From Massilia mucilaginosa (GTDB lineage Bacteria; Pseudomonadota; Gammaproteobacteria; Burkholderiales; Burkholderiaceae_D): DNA of 64,000 nucleotides. Shown one piece after another: positions 41,196 to 49,223 of this stretch. A model generated the notes under the pieces. The model ran no database searches and was not told the origin of the DNA. It saw only the letters and a program-made list of their open reading frames with translations. The DNA lies in assembly GCF_011682145.1 (NCBI RefSeq), contig NZ_WHJH01000015.1, forward strand, positions 1 through 64,000. Direction: 5' to 3'. How positions within the stretch are numbered: the stretch's first letter is position 1; the number at the start of each line of letters is the position of its first letter. The position numbers and the translations under genes are program-made.

Positions 41196-42428
41196 ATGGA
41201 ACTGACCGACAAGCTCGAAATCCTCGCGGACGCGGCCAAATACGACGCCTCCTGCGCCAGCAGCGGCGCGCCCAGGCGCTCGTCCGAGGGCAAGGATGGC
41301 ATCGGCGCCACCAACGGCATGGGCATTTGCCACAGCTACACGCCGGACGGGCGCTGCGTGTCCCTGCTCAAGATCCTGCTGACCAATTTCTGCGTCTACG
41401 ATTGCCAGTATTGCGTCAACCGGCGCACTTCCAACGTGCCGCGCGCGCGCTTTTCGGTCGATGAAGTGGTCAAGCTGACGGTCGACTTCTACCTGCGCAA
41501 CTACATCGACGGCCTGTTCCTCAGTTCCGGCATCATCCAGTCGGCCGACTACACCATGGAACAGCTGGTCGCCATCGCGCGGCAGTTGCGCGAAGTCCAC
41601 AATTTCCGTGGATATATCCACCTCAAGACCATCCCGGACGCCGACGCCGCCCTGATCGCCGCCGCCGGCAAGTACGCCGACCGGCTCAGCGTCAACATCG
41701 AACTGCCGACCGAGGGCAGCATCACGCGCCTGGCGCCCGAAAAGAGCGTGCACACCATCAAGCTGGCCATGGGCGCGATCCGCCGCAAGCTCGACGAAAA
41801 AGCCCAGGAACCGCGCGCGCCCAAGTTCGCGCCGGCCGGGCAGAGCACGCAAATGATCGTCGGTGCCGATACGAGCGACGACCAGACCATCTTGAACACC
41901 GCCGAAACCCTGTACGGCAGCTACAAGCTCAAGCGCGTCTACTATTCGGCCTTCAGCCCGATCCCGCAAAGCCCCGACAGCGTGCCGCTGGCGCCGCCGC
42001 CCATGCAGCGCGAGCACCGGCTGTACCAGGCCGACTTTCTCATGCGCGGCTACGGCTTCAATGCGGCCGAACTGCTGCCGGCGGCCGGCAACCTGGCGCT
42101 CGACATCGATCCCAAGCTGGCCTGGGCGCTGGCGCACCGCGAGCATTTCCCGATGGACCTGAACATGGCCGAAGAAGCGATGATCGCGCGCGTGCCCGGC
42201 ATCGGCCTGCGCAACGCCAAGCGGCTGGTGGATCTGCGCCGCCTGCGCCGCATCCGCTACGCCGACCTGACGCGCCTGCGCTGCAGCATGAAAAAGATTG
42301 CCCCGTTCATCGTCACGGCCGACTACCGCCCGGCCTCGGACACCACCGCGTCCGAGGTCCTGCGCCGCTCGATGGCCGAGCACTCACCACGGCAGCTGGA
42401 GCTATGGGCGCAATTGCAGGCGGCGTAA
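41196..42428 (+). CDS. Putative DNA modification/repair radical SAM protein
   Basis: The 410-residue protein has a radical SAM cluster motif CVYDCQYC (Cys66, Cys70, Cys73; CX3CX2C) and a C-terminal helix-hairpin-helix region (MIARVPGIGLRNAKRLVDLRR, about 325-345), implying DNA binding. This is the TIGR03916-type family, which is consistently paired with a TIGR03915/UdgX protein, as here. A perfect-looking LexA box directly upstream indicates induction by DNA damage. Its chemistry is not established. The next gene starts 25 bases before its stop, so translation is coupled. Confidence 0.9.
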   Translation: MELTDKLEILADAAKYDASCASSGAPRRSSEGKDGIGATNGMGICHSYTPDGRCVSLLKILLTNFCVYDCQYCVNRRTSNVPRARFSVDEVVKLTVDFYLRNYIDGLFLSSGIIQSADYTMEQLVAIARQLREVHNFRGYIHLKTIPDADAALIAAAGKYADRLSVNIELPTEGSITRLAPEKSVHTIKLAMGAIRRKLDEKAQEPRAPKFAPAGQSTQMIVGADTSDDQTILNTAETLYGSYKLKRVYYSAFSPIPQSPDSVPLAPPPMQREHRLYQADFLMRGYGFNAAELLPAAGNLALDIDPKLAWALAHREHFPMDLNMAEEAMIARVPGIGLRNAKRLVDLRRLRRIRYADLTRLRCSMKKIAPFIVTADYRPASDTTASEVLRRSMAEHSPRQLELWAQLQAA

Positions 42429-43885
42429 GCGCGGCCGCGTCGGCCGCGGCCGGGCGTCCGGTACTGGTCCACTCTTTTGAACAGTGGCGCCACGCCGCGC
42501 GCGACCTGCTGGCGCACAAAGTACCGCCCCATGCGGTGCAATGGATTTCGCACAAGGACGACGGCGATTTGTTTTCGCAGGGCGCGCAAGCGCCGGCCGC
42601 AAGCGCGGTCCAAGCAGACAGCAAGTCCACCATGCGCATTCCGCGCCAGCTGATGGACATGCTGCAAAGCGCGGCATGCTGCCGCGTGCCGAACCGCTGG
42701 GCCTTCCTGTACCTGGTGCTGTGGCGCTGGCAGCAGGGCGAAAAAGACGTGCTCTCGGCCGCCGACGAAGACGGCGCCCGCCTGCACGCCATGGTCAAGG
42801 CGGTGCACCGCGAGGAGCATGACATGCACGCCTACATCCGTTTCCGCGAGCGCCGCGAAGACGCCGGTCCGCCCCGTTTCGTGGCCTGGTTCGAGCCGGC
42901 CCACGACGTGCTGCCGCAGGTGGCGCGCCACTTCACCAGCCGCATGGGTAAGGTCAGCTGGATGATCGCCATGCCCGAGGCCAGCGTGCTGTGGGACGGC
43001 GCCACCCTGCACAGCACCGGCCCGCTGATGCGCGGCCCCGAAGACATCGACGACGCCGGCGAAGCCCTGTGGCTTACCTACTACCGCAGCATCTTCAATC
43101 CGGCCCGGCTTAACGCCGACCTGATGCACGGACACATCCCCACGCGTTTCTGGAAGAACCTGCCCGAAGGCGCGGTCGTGCCCGAGATGGTGTCGCAGGC
43201 GGCGGCCGGCGCGCGCAGGGTGGGGCAAACCCACAGCGTGGGGCAGCGCGGCGGCACCGTCATTCCCATCAGCGCCGACAAGGCCCAGCCGCAGCGCGAC
43301 GCGCCCAGCACGCTCGACCAGTGCCGCCGCTGCGAACTGTGGCAGCACGCGACCCAGGCCGTGGGCGGGGCCGGCCCGCTGGAAGCGCGCATCATGCTGG
43401 TGGGCGAGCAGCCGGGCGACCAGGAAGACCTGGCCGGGCTGCCGTTTGTGGGCCCGGCCGGCCAACTGCTCGACCGCGCCATGGCCAAGGCCGAGCTGGA
43501 CCGGCGCACGATCTACCTCACCAATGCGGTCAAACATTTCAAGTGGGAACCGCGCGGCAAGCGCCGCATGCACAAGACCCCGGCCCAGCGCGAGGTCGAC
43601 GCCTGCGCTTACTGGCTCAGTAGCGAGCTGGAGCAGGTCCGGCCCGAGGTCGTCGTCGCCCTCGGCAGCACCGCGCTCAAGGCGGTCACGGGCAATCCGA
43701 ACGCCACGCTCAAGGAGGTGCTGGGCAAACCCTTCATGCACGAGGGGCGCTGGGTGGTGGTGGTCTACCACCCGTCCTACATCCTGCGCGTGCCGGGCGA
43801 GGACATGAAGGCGCAAGCCTTCGGCGTGCTGGTCGACGGCTTGCGCCAGGCGCGCGCACTGGCGGGGCCGGTGGCGCTGGCCTGA
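42404..43885 (+). CDS. udgX: TIGR03915 (DUF4130) domain fused to UdgX uracil-DNA-binding protein
   Basis: The 493-residue fusion has an N-terminal TIGR03915/DUF4130 region (about 20-270, ending near FWKNLPEGA) and a C-terminal UdgX-type uracil-DNA glycosylase domain (about 300-485). Family residues are clear: GEQPGDQED at 334-342, the UdgX-specific R-loop KRRMHKTP with His390, and HPSYILR starting at 456. In Mycobacterium UdgX the equivalent His forms a covalent bond to the abasic site, so this protein may trap uracil-containing DNA. A flexible Gln/Ala linker joins the domains. It is co-transcribed with the SOS-controlled radical SAM gene, overlapping it by 25 bases. Confidence 0.88.
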   Translation: MGAIAGGVSAAASAAAGRPVLVHSFEQWRHAARDLLAHKVPPHAVQWISHKDDGDLFSQGAQAPAASAVQADSKSTMRIPRQLMDMLQSAACCRVPNRWAFLYLVLWRWQQGEKDVLSAADEDGARLHAMVKAVHREEHDMHAYIRFRERREDAGPPRFVAWFEPAHDVLPQVARHFTSRMGKVSWMIAMPEASVLWDGATLHSTGPLMRGPEDIDDAGEALWLTYYRSIFNPARLNADLMHGHIPTRFWKNLPEGAVVPEMVSQAAAGARRVGQTHSVGQRGGTVIPISADKAQPQRDAPSTLDQCRRCELWQHATQAVGGAGPLEARIMLVGEQPGDQEDLAGLPFVGPAGQLLDRAMAKAELDRRTIYLTNAVKHFKWEPRGKRRMHKTPAQREVDACAYWLSSELEQVRPEVVVALGSTALKAVTGNPNATLKEVLGKPFMHEGRWVVVVYHPSYILRVPGEDMKAQAFGVLVDGLRQARALAGPVALA

Positions 43886-43910
43886 CGCCGCGCGCGCTTG
43901 CTCATGGGCC

Positions 43911-45038
43911 TCATACGGTCGGCCGCAAGCCGCCGGCGCGGGTGCCGATGCAGCGTACCAGCACATGGCTTGCCGCATAACACAGCATGACGATGGTGCC
44001 CACCAGCGCGTAACATAGTGGCCCCGGCTGCTGCATCAGGCGGTGGCCGAACAGGTCGGCGCCGATCGCGGTGAGCAGCATCATCAAGGGAAAATGAAAC
44101 AGGAAGGCCACGCTGGCGCTGTCGGCCAGATGGCGATTGAGCCTGGCGAAGAAGGAAGGCGCCGCGCCAGGCGCCGCCGCTGCCGACATCGGGCTACGGT
44201 AGAGCACGCTGGCGACGGCGGCAAATCCCATGCCGACGATCACGTACTTCCACAGCAGCAGCAGCTCTCCCCAGGGCGCCGGCAGCAGGTCGGTGCGGGC
44301 GCCGGCCAGGCGCGAAAACAGGATCGCCGCCGCCAGCAAGGCCCAGGCCGCCAGCGGATGGAGCAGGGGCCGCGGCCACGGTCCGCCCAGGCCGACCGCC
44401 ACGCCCAGCAGCCAGACCGTCAGCCAGGGCCAGAACGCCGGCGGCATCCACACCGCCAGGCCCAGCAGCAGCGCGGCGCCCGCAGCCACCCGCCGTGGCG
44501 CGTGGCTGCGCCATGCGCGCCGCAGCAGGACCAGCAGGCAGCATGACCACCACAGGTAGGCGTACAGATACAGCATGCCGTTGCTGCCGAAGGTCGGCGC
44601 CAGGGCGGGTTGCAGCATGAACAGGTTGGCGTAAAAGGTGGTCCAGCTCAGGGTGACGCTGCTAAAGGCGGGAAAGTCCGAGTACAGGCCCGAGCCGTTG
44701 AGGAAATGCACGCCGGCCAGGTCGAGCAGGCCGCCCAGTGCCAGCACCGGCAACAGCGCCAGGTGCGAGCGCCACCAGCGCGCGAGCAGGGCGCGCTCGC
44801 CCTGGGCCGCCGGCATGTGGCGCAAGAACAGGCCGACAAAGATGCCGTTGATTACGAAAAACACGGCAAAGGATTCGTGCCCGAGTCCGGTGAGGAAATA
44901 GAATACCTGGTCGATGCCGGAATGCGCCTGCAGCGCGTCGTAGTCGACGAACATGAGGAAACGCACGTGATACACGAGCGCCATCAGGGCGCTGATCCAC
45001 AGCGACATGTCGAGAAATGTTGCAAAGCGTCTGTTCAT
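43911..45038 (-). CDS. Acyltransferase-3-like integral membrane protein
   Basis: The ATG at 45038, with AAGGAGC seven bases upstream, gives 375 residues and about ten membrane helices. Early charged and aromatic pattern (LVYHVRFLMFVDY, LTGLGHESFAVFFVINGIFVG) resembles the acyltransferase family 3/OpgC-like proteins that O-acylate surface glycans or osmoregulated glucans. The catalytic His of that family would be in VYHVRF or GLGHESF. No glycan synthesis genes are adjacent, so the acceptor is unknown. Convergent with the udgX gene across 25 bases. The longer open frame (to 45122) adds residues without a membrane-protein start. Confidence 0.75.
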   Translation of the reverse strand: MNRRFATFLDMSLWISALMALVYHVRFLMFVDYDALQAHSGIDQVFYFLTGLGHESFAVFFVINGIFVGLFLRHMPAAQGERALLARWWRSHLALLPVLALGGLLDLAGVHFLNGSGLYSDFPAFSSVTLSWTTFYANLFMLQPALAPTFGSNGMLYLYAYLWWSCCLLVLLRRAWRSHAPRRVAAGAALLLGLAVWMPPAFWPWLTVWLLGVAVGLGGPWPRPLLHPLAAWALLAAAILFSRLAGARTDLLPAPWGELLLLWKYVIVGMGFAAVASVLYRSPMSAAAAPGAAPSFFARLNRHLADSASVAFLFHFPLMMLLTAIGADLFGHRLMQQPGPLCYALVGTIVMLCYAASHVLVRCIGTRAGGLRPTV

Positions 45039-45271
45039 GTCGCGCTCCTTCGCAAGGGCCGGACGGCAGCCCGGCGGCCCATTGTCTATGCATGTGATCG
45101 GCGCTAGTTTGTGGCCGGACAAAGTCGCAGGCCTTCACCGGCTCTTTGGCGTGACGCGCTGCCGGCGTCGAAACCCGCCCGGCGCCGGGCCGGACGGCCG
45201 CACGGGCCGGGAATCGGGCGGCAAGATGGCGAATGGATCGAAAACCCTTGGGCGCGGGGCGGCGGGGAGCT

Positions 45272-45277
45272 TATAAT
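45272..45277 (+). promoter_or_regulatory. Candidate -10 element (TATAAT) for the tRNA genes
   Basis: A perfect TATAAT lies 48 bases before the tRNA-Arg gene, with a poor TTGGGC 18 bases further up. The remaining gap between the acyltransferase gene start (45038) and this point shows no gene. Confidence 0.45.
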
Positions 45278-45324
45278 GCCTGCGACCGTTCAGGTAGTTC
45301 AAGCGTCCGAAGCGGACCAGGAAT

Positions 45325-45400
45325 GCGGCTGTAGCTCAATGGATAGAGTATTGGCCTCCGAAGCCAAGGGTTGTGGGTTCGATCCCCGCCAGCCGCACCA
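45325..45400 (+). tRNA. tRNA-Arg (anticodon CCG)
   Basis: The 76-base gene folds as a full cloverleaf: acceptor GCGGCTG pairs with CAGCCGC, the D arm contains AGCTCAATGGATAGAGT, the anticodon stem TTGGC/GCCAA encloses CTCCGAA with anticodon CCG, and the T arm is GTGGGTTCGATCCCCGC. The CCA end is encoded. Confidence 0.95.
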
Positions 45401-45489
45401 GCAAGAAAAATCAGCGTTTCCCGCCCTCTTCATTTTGCGGCGGGGTAAACTTGTCGGTAGCAGTCATTCAAGCGTAGAATGCGTTGCAC

Positions 45490-45563
45490 GCGGGTGTAGC
45501 TCAATGGTAGAGCAGAAGCTTCCCAAGCTTACGACGAGGGTTCGATTCCCTTCACCCGCTCCA
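45490..45563 (+). tRNA. tRNA-Gly (anticodon CCC)
   Basis: The 74-base gene has acceptor GCGGGTG pairing with CACCCGC, D arm AGCTCAATGGTAGAGC, anticodon loop TTCCCAA (anticodon CCC) on a GAAGC/GCTTA stem with one end mismatch, T arm GAGGGTTCGATTCCCTT and an encoded CCA after the discriminator T. It closely resembles E. coli glyU. Confidence 0.93.
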
Positions 45564-45608
45564 GGAAATGACCACCTGGCGCACCTGTCCCCATATCAGC
45601 CTGCCTGC

Positions 45609-46253
45609 TCAGCTCGCGCGAAATTGCCCGATGCCATGGCTTTCGGCTTTTTGTTCCAGGAAGTCCTTCACCTGCCTGACGTATCGCTGCCGATAGCGCG
45701 ACGCCAATGCGGCCAGCATCGCGTCGATGCTCGAACGTTCGCCTGGCGTGAGCCACGCTCCCAGATCCCTGAGTAAATAGATCATCGCGTTTTGATTGTG
45801 CAGGATATGTTCCGGCCGGGTCCTGGTCCAGGTGGTGCAGAAGAGCGCGCTGCGTATCAGTTGGCCGCGCTCCTGCAAGGGGAGCTTGTCGTCGGCTTCG
45901 TAGTCGCGCAGCGCGCGCTGGGCTGCGCGCCACGCCATTTTCTCAACCGACACGCGGCGCCAGTAAAACAGCAGCGCGATGGTGATCAGCAGCGCGTAAA
46001 AGGGGAGCGGGCCCCAGGAAATCATGATATTGAGCGCAAACAAACCCACGCCCAGGCCCCAGACCGGCATGACCAGTCCGACTCTTGGCTGCATTCCTAA
46101 AAAGAACTCGGCCGCGCCGCCAATGCCGAGCGTGAGGGCGGCCAGGACGAAGGGCGTGCCAACGTAAGAAAATGCCGGGAAAAGCGCGCAGAAACCGTAA
46201 AACAAGGCGGCGATTATTCCGAGCACGACGGCTGCTTCGAGATTGAACATCAT
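45609..46253 (-). CDS. Hypothetical membrane protein
   Basis: The 214-residue protein begins with about four membrane helices (residues 5-100, from LEAAVVLGIIAALFYGFCAL to YALLITIALLFYW). A charged cytoplasmic domain (about 101-214) has alternating Arg/Glu helices. I do not recognise a family. The start may be the second Met (46250). It lies between the tRNA pair and the hexamer repeat at 46341 with no operon partners. Function unknown; its place next to tRNA genes fits an accessory region. Confidence 0.55.
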   Translation of the reverse strand: MMFNLEAAVVLGIIAALFYGFCALFPAFSYVGTPFVLAALTLGIGGAAEFFLGMQPRVGLVMPVWGLGVGLFALNIMISWGPLPFYALLITIALLFYWRRVSVEKMAWRAAQRALRDYEADDKLPLQERGQLIRSALFCTTWTRTRPEHILHNQNAMIYLLRDLGAWLTPGERSSIDAMLAALASRYRQRYVRQVKDFLEQKAESHGIGQFRAS

Positions 46254-46340
46254 GGGTGGGACGAGCGCAGTGCTGGTAAGGGGCTTATGTAAAGATATTG
46301 CTCAATTTAAGCATGATATCATGCCAAAAAGTAACAATCG

Positions 46341-46370
46341 TGACGGTGACGGTGACGGTGACGGTGACGG
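46341..46370. repeat. Hexanucleotide tandem repeat (TGACGG)5
   Basis: Five perfect TGACGG copies run in succession, between the membrane protein start (46253) and the end of the PIN-module gene (46425). An ORF that reads through the repeat (Asp-Gly repeats) has no start support and is not annotated. Such repeats can slip in length. Confidence 0.9.
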
Positions 46371-46424
46371 TGGCGCGCGGCTGGAGGCGGTACGCGCACC
46401 TGCCGGCCCCCCATTCCCGGCGCG

Positions 46425-46706
46425 CTAAAACGGCAACTCACCGGCATCCGACGATGCCGCGTCGATATCGATCTCGACAAATGCCACGTGTTCAAGCTGC
46501 ACCAGCGCCAGCAGTTCGCTGGTCTGGAACGTGGCGAAGGCGCGAAAACCATTGTCTTCGATCGACACCAGCATGATCGGCAAGGCCGGGAAATGCGGCT
46601 GCAGCCGCACCAGCAGCGCCGGTCCGCGCTCGGGCAGCGTATCGGCCGAATCGACCAGCACGATCGCCAGCATCGATCCGCCCACGTTGATGCAGGCTGA
46701 CTTCAT
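46425..46706 (-). CDS. Hypothetical small protein, third gene of the PIN module
   Basis: The ATG at 46706 gives 93 residues and overlaps the PIN gene stop by four bases (ATGA), which is why this start is preferred. The protein contains two hydrophobic beta-like segments (SMLAIVLVDSADTLPERG, ALPIMLVSIEDNGF) and a C-terminal acidic tail. No family is recognised. Tight coupling to the two preceding genes suggests a common function; it could be an antitoxin or an adaptor, but nothing in the sequence decides this. Confidence 0.6.
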   Translation of the reverse strand: MKSACINVGGSMLAIVLVDSADTLPERGPALLVRLQPHFPALPIMLVSIEDNGFRAFATFQTSELLALVQLEHVAFVEIDIDAASSDAGELPF

Positions 46707-47266
46707 CGACCACCCGACTGGTCCGGTTCGTTGCGTACTTGTGCAGTGTCGGCGGCGGCCTCCAGGTCGAGCGTCCATTGCACTGCTTTGAGTTGCACGT
46801 CTTGCGGGCGCAGGCAGGGGATCTTCAGGACGTCAGCGTCGGCAATCATATTGTCGTCGTTCGTATAAATCGCGCTGACGCGGTACTGACGCGCGATCGC
46901 CAGTATCTGCCGATCGATCTTTACCTGTTGCCACGGATGGGTAGACCTGCCTTTCTTGTTCCCTGTCGCACTGACGATTTCCTGATGGATCAGCGCTGCC
47001 TCATAGGCACCGATATCGTCAAAGGGGAGAATCCGCACATAGCTGCGCGAACGAAATGCAGTGGACAAGATGCTGGCCGAGGCATCGCTGCCGCACAGGT
47101 ACTCGGCCCACGCCGGGGCAGGGATGCCAATCACTGTTTTGCTCAGCCTCAGTTCAGAGACAAGACCCTGAATCCCTTCCTTCGTTTCCGAAGTTTCCAG
47201 TCGGGATAGTTCAACAAGGACATTGGCATCGAACAGGATCAATCGAGTCCTCGCAGTTTGCGCCAT
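46703..47266 (-). CDS. PIN domain protein (VapC-like putative RNase)
   Basis: The 187-residue protein has the PIN-fold acidic residues: Asp13 in LILFDANVLVEL, Glu in PAWAEYL (about residue 55), Asp in KIDRQILAIARQ and Asp in IYTNDDNMI. Such proteins are Mg-dependent RNases, most often VapC-type toxins. It is about 50 residues longer than usual VapC, with a C-terminal extension. No classical VapB antitoxin gene precedes it; the upstream gene is a 243-residue protein that overlaps it by 28 bases. A conserved small gene follows. Toxin function is inferred. Confidence 0.78.
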   Translation of the reverse strand: MAQTARTRLILFDANVLVELSRLETSETKEGIQGLVSELRLSKTVIGIPAPAWAEYLCGSDASASILSTAFRSRSYVRILPFDDIGAYEAALIHQEIVSATGNKKGRSTHPWQQVKIDRQILAIARQYRVSAIYTNDDNMIADADVLKIPCLRPQDVQLKAVQWTLDLEAAADTAQVRNEPDQSGGR

Positions 47267-47970
47267 TCGGCTTGGGGATGAGCCATTTTAGCCCAACCGT
47301 TGTCCGGGGACGCAAGAACAGCAAGCACGTCTTGAGGGGAGCTGGGATCGAGTATTTCCCAGCTATCGATATCGAGCAGCTCCAAGTTCCATTTTCCATC
47401 TTGTGCGCGCGTCCATCGACCATTGCCATGAACGCGGATTGGTGCTTCCAGATAATGCCGCGACAGATTTTTTGCTTTGCTGATGCCATGGATCTGGCAT
47501 CGCAGTAGTTGACCTTCGAGGTCTTGCAGCGTGACCGGAATGGACGCGTCGCGACCACCAATCTTGATCACCGTGCCATCAACAGTCGTCGCCTTGGTGA
47601 TCGAAACGACTTCCGCGATTTTTCGATTCCGCCCCGGAAAGGAAAGAACGATGCCGCCCTGCACATGCACCGCCCCAACCGCGTTGTCGTCGCGCAGCAG
47701 GGAATCGAGCTTGTAATAAGCCTTGTCGATGGCGGCCGTGGCCGTGCCTGAGTCGACGGACGACAGTTGCTTCATTACCGTTGTCATGGCTGGTTCATCC
47801 ACCCACGCTTGCAGGAGTGCGCTGCCTGTTTCGACCATATCAAAGTGAACGTGGTCTTCACTTCCATACAAGGCCGACAGCGCGGATAAATACTCCGCCA
47901 GCCGCGCCATCGGAAGTGTGTCCGGTGTCCGGCTGTCAATGCTGAAAGTGATCTTTTCTTTAGTTTCCAC
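47239..47970 (-). CDS. Hypothetical protein, first gene of the PIN module
   Basis: The GTG at 47970, with AGGAA upstream, gives 243 residues. The N-terminal part (ITFSIDSRTPDTLPMARLAEYLSALSALYG) and the middle (GSALLQAWVDEPAMTTVMKQL) suggest an alpha-beta domain. A central beta-rich part follows (AVGAVHVQGGIVLSFPGR, VDGTVIKIGGRDASIPVTLQD). I do not recognise it. It overlaps the PIN-domain gene by 28 bases, so the two are co-translated. It is much larger than known VapB-type antitoxins and shows no DNA-binding motif, but a neutralising role is possible. Confidence 0.65.
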   Translation of the reverse strand: METKEKITFSIDSRTPDTLPMARLAEYLSALSALYGSEDHVHFDMVETGSALLQAWVDEPAMTTVMKQLSSVDSGTATAAIDKAYYKLDSLLRDDNAVGAVHVQGGIVLSFPGRNRKIAEVVSITKATTVDGTVIKIGGRDASIPVTLQDLEGQLLRCQIHGISKAKNLSRHYLEAPIRVHGNGRWTRAQDGKWNLELLDIDSWEILDPSSPQDVLAVLASPDNGWAKMAHPQAEWRKLRGLD

Positions 47971-48027
47971 GGAGTTCCTCGCCTACATCGAGTATAGCCA
48001 TACTCTTCACGCAACGCTCGCGAATCA

Positions 48028-48735
48028 TCAGATCCGGTCACTCTCCTTGCGCACCACGCGCCCGACGATGATGCAATCGCCGCCCCGGCATACCTTGCGA
48101 TGGTACTTGCGCTTGTCGGAATTGTCGGACTCGAGCCACCATTCCCCCGCATCGCGCGAGAGCCGCTTGACCACCGCTTCGCCCTCGTAATTGACCGCGA
48201 ACACCACGCCATCGGCCGGCCGGTTGTCGGCCGTGTTGATCACGATGATATCGCCCTCGTACAAGGTCGGCTCCATGCTCTGGCCCTTGACGCGCGTGGC
48301 CACCAGCCGCTCCGGGATGAAATTGTGCCGCCCCACCCAGGCCGCGTCGAGCGGCAAAGTGGCGCCGATATCGTGCCCCGGATCGGTCTGGAAACCGCTG
48401 ATGCCGGCCGACAGCCGCAAGGTCACCATCTCGATCTGCACGAAGCGCGGATCGCCATCTTCGGCCACGATCACCGGCGCCATCTCTGCCGGCAAGCCGT
48501 CCGCGCCGGCCGCGCGGCGCGCCATTGGCCCCGTGCCTTCGTGCAGCCACTCGAAGGCCACCTTGCAGGCAGCCGCCAGCGCCGCCAGGGTGGCCGCCTC
48601 GGGTCCGCGCGTGCCGCTGCGGTTGAGGATGCGGTTAATGGTCGGCTGCGGTACGCCGGAGGCGCGCGACAAGGCGCTCTGCGACTGGAAACCGGCTTCT
48701 TCCATCGCGTGTGTAAGGCGGTCAGAGATAGTCAT
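48028..48735 (-). CDS. CI/LexA-like repressor: XRE helix-turn-helix plus S24 peptidase
   Basis: The ATG at 48735 gives 235 residues. The helix-turn-helix lies at about 17-40 (QSALSRASGVPQPTINRILN) and the S24 protease domain has Ser153 in VKGQSMEPTL and Lys190 in EAVVKRL. Such repressors bind operator DNA and are switched off by RecA-stimulated self-cleavage, as in lambda CI. It is divergent from a small helix-turn-helix gene, like a phage cI-cro switch. The longer frame starting at 48870 runs over the divergent gene and is rejected. A holin gene follows on the other side of the switch. Confidence 0.88.
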   Translation of the reverse strand: MTISDRLTHAMEEAGFQSQSALSRASGVPQPTINRILNRSGTRGPEAATLAALAAACKVAFEWLHEGTGPMARRAAGADGLPAEMAPVIVAEDGDPRFVQIEMVTLRLSAGISGFQTDPGHDIGATLPLDAAWVGRHNFIPERLVATRVKGQSMEPTLYEGDIIVINTADNRPADGVVFAVNYEGEAVVKRLSRDAGEWWLESDNSDKRKYHRKVCRGGDCIIVGRVVRKESDRI

Positions 48736-48744
48736 GCCGCCAAT

Positions 48745-48814
48745 TATACACGTACGAATAGATATTTTCAGAACCGTAGCGTGCTCTTGTTGAAAATCTA
48801 TCCGAGCACGTATA
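48745..48814. promoter_or_regulatory. Long imperfect inverted repeat in the divergent promoter region (operator candidate)
   Basis: 48745-48770 and 48791-48814 are inverted copies sharing TATAC, CG, ATAGAT and TTTTCA blocks at conserved order with one or two base insertions. They lie symmetrically between the two divergent starts (48735 and 48825), the right place for CI/Cro-type operators. Confidence 0.6.
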
Positions 48815-48824
48815 GACTGTGTAC

Positions 48825-49031
48825 ATGGACAAAGAAATCTCCACCCTGTTACGGGAAATAAAGGATGCAACCGGGTGGACTGAGATGCGAATCGCGAGGG
48901 CGCTGGGCACCACCCAGCCGACCGTCAGCCGCATCCTGAATGGCCAGGCGGATTGCAAAATCGCCACCTTCCACGCCATCTGCGCCCTGCACGCGCTGAA
49001 ATGCCCGTTTGCCCCGCAAGCGGAACCGTGA
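48825..49031 (+). CDS. Small helix-turn-helix protein, Cro-like
   Basis: The ATG at 48825 gives 68 residues. The helix-turn-helix is TEMRIARALGTTQPTVSRIL (about residues 21-40). It is 89 bases from the divergent S24 repressor start, a classical cI/cro layout. A GTG two codons upstream is a possible alternative start. The holin gene lies downstream on the same strand. Confidence 0.75.
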   Translation: MDKEISTLLREIKDATGWTEMRIARALGTTQPTVSRILNGQADCKIATFHAICALHALKCPFAPQAEP

Positions 49032-49223
49032 GTTGACCTGAGCTGACCCGAGGCACCTATGAGCACCACCAAGATGGCCGGCGGCTTTCCCGCCGCAGCG
49101 GGACAGTCACGTCCGCACCTTGCCCGGCGCGCGGCGCGCGCACCGATCACCCATGTACTGGAACGCCGCAGCCCGGATGGCACTGACGCTCCTTCATTCC
49201 CACCAGCGCTTCAAGGAGGTCCC

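Noticed and set aside
46243-46428. An open frame through the TGACGG repeat coding Asp-Gly repeats
   Set aside because: It has no ribosome site, no conserved part and overlaps the start of the minus-strand membrane protein gene; the repeat is better read as a microsatellite.
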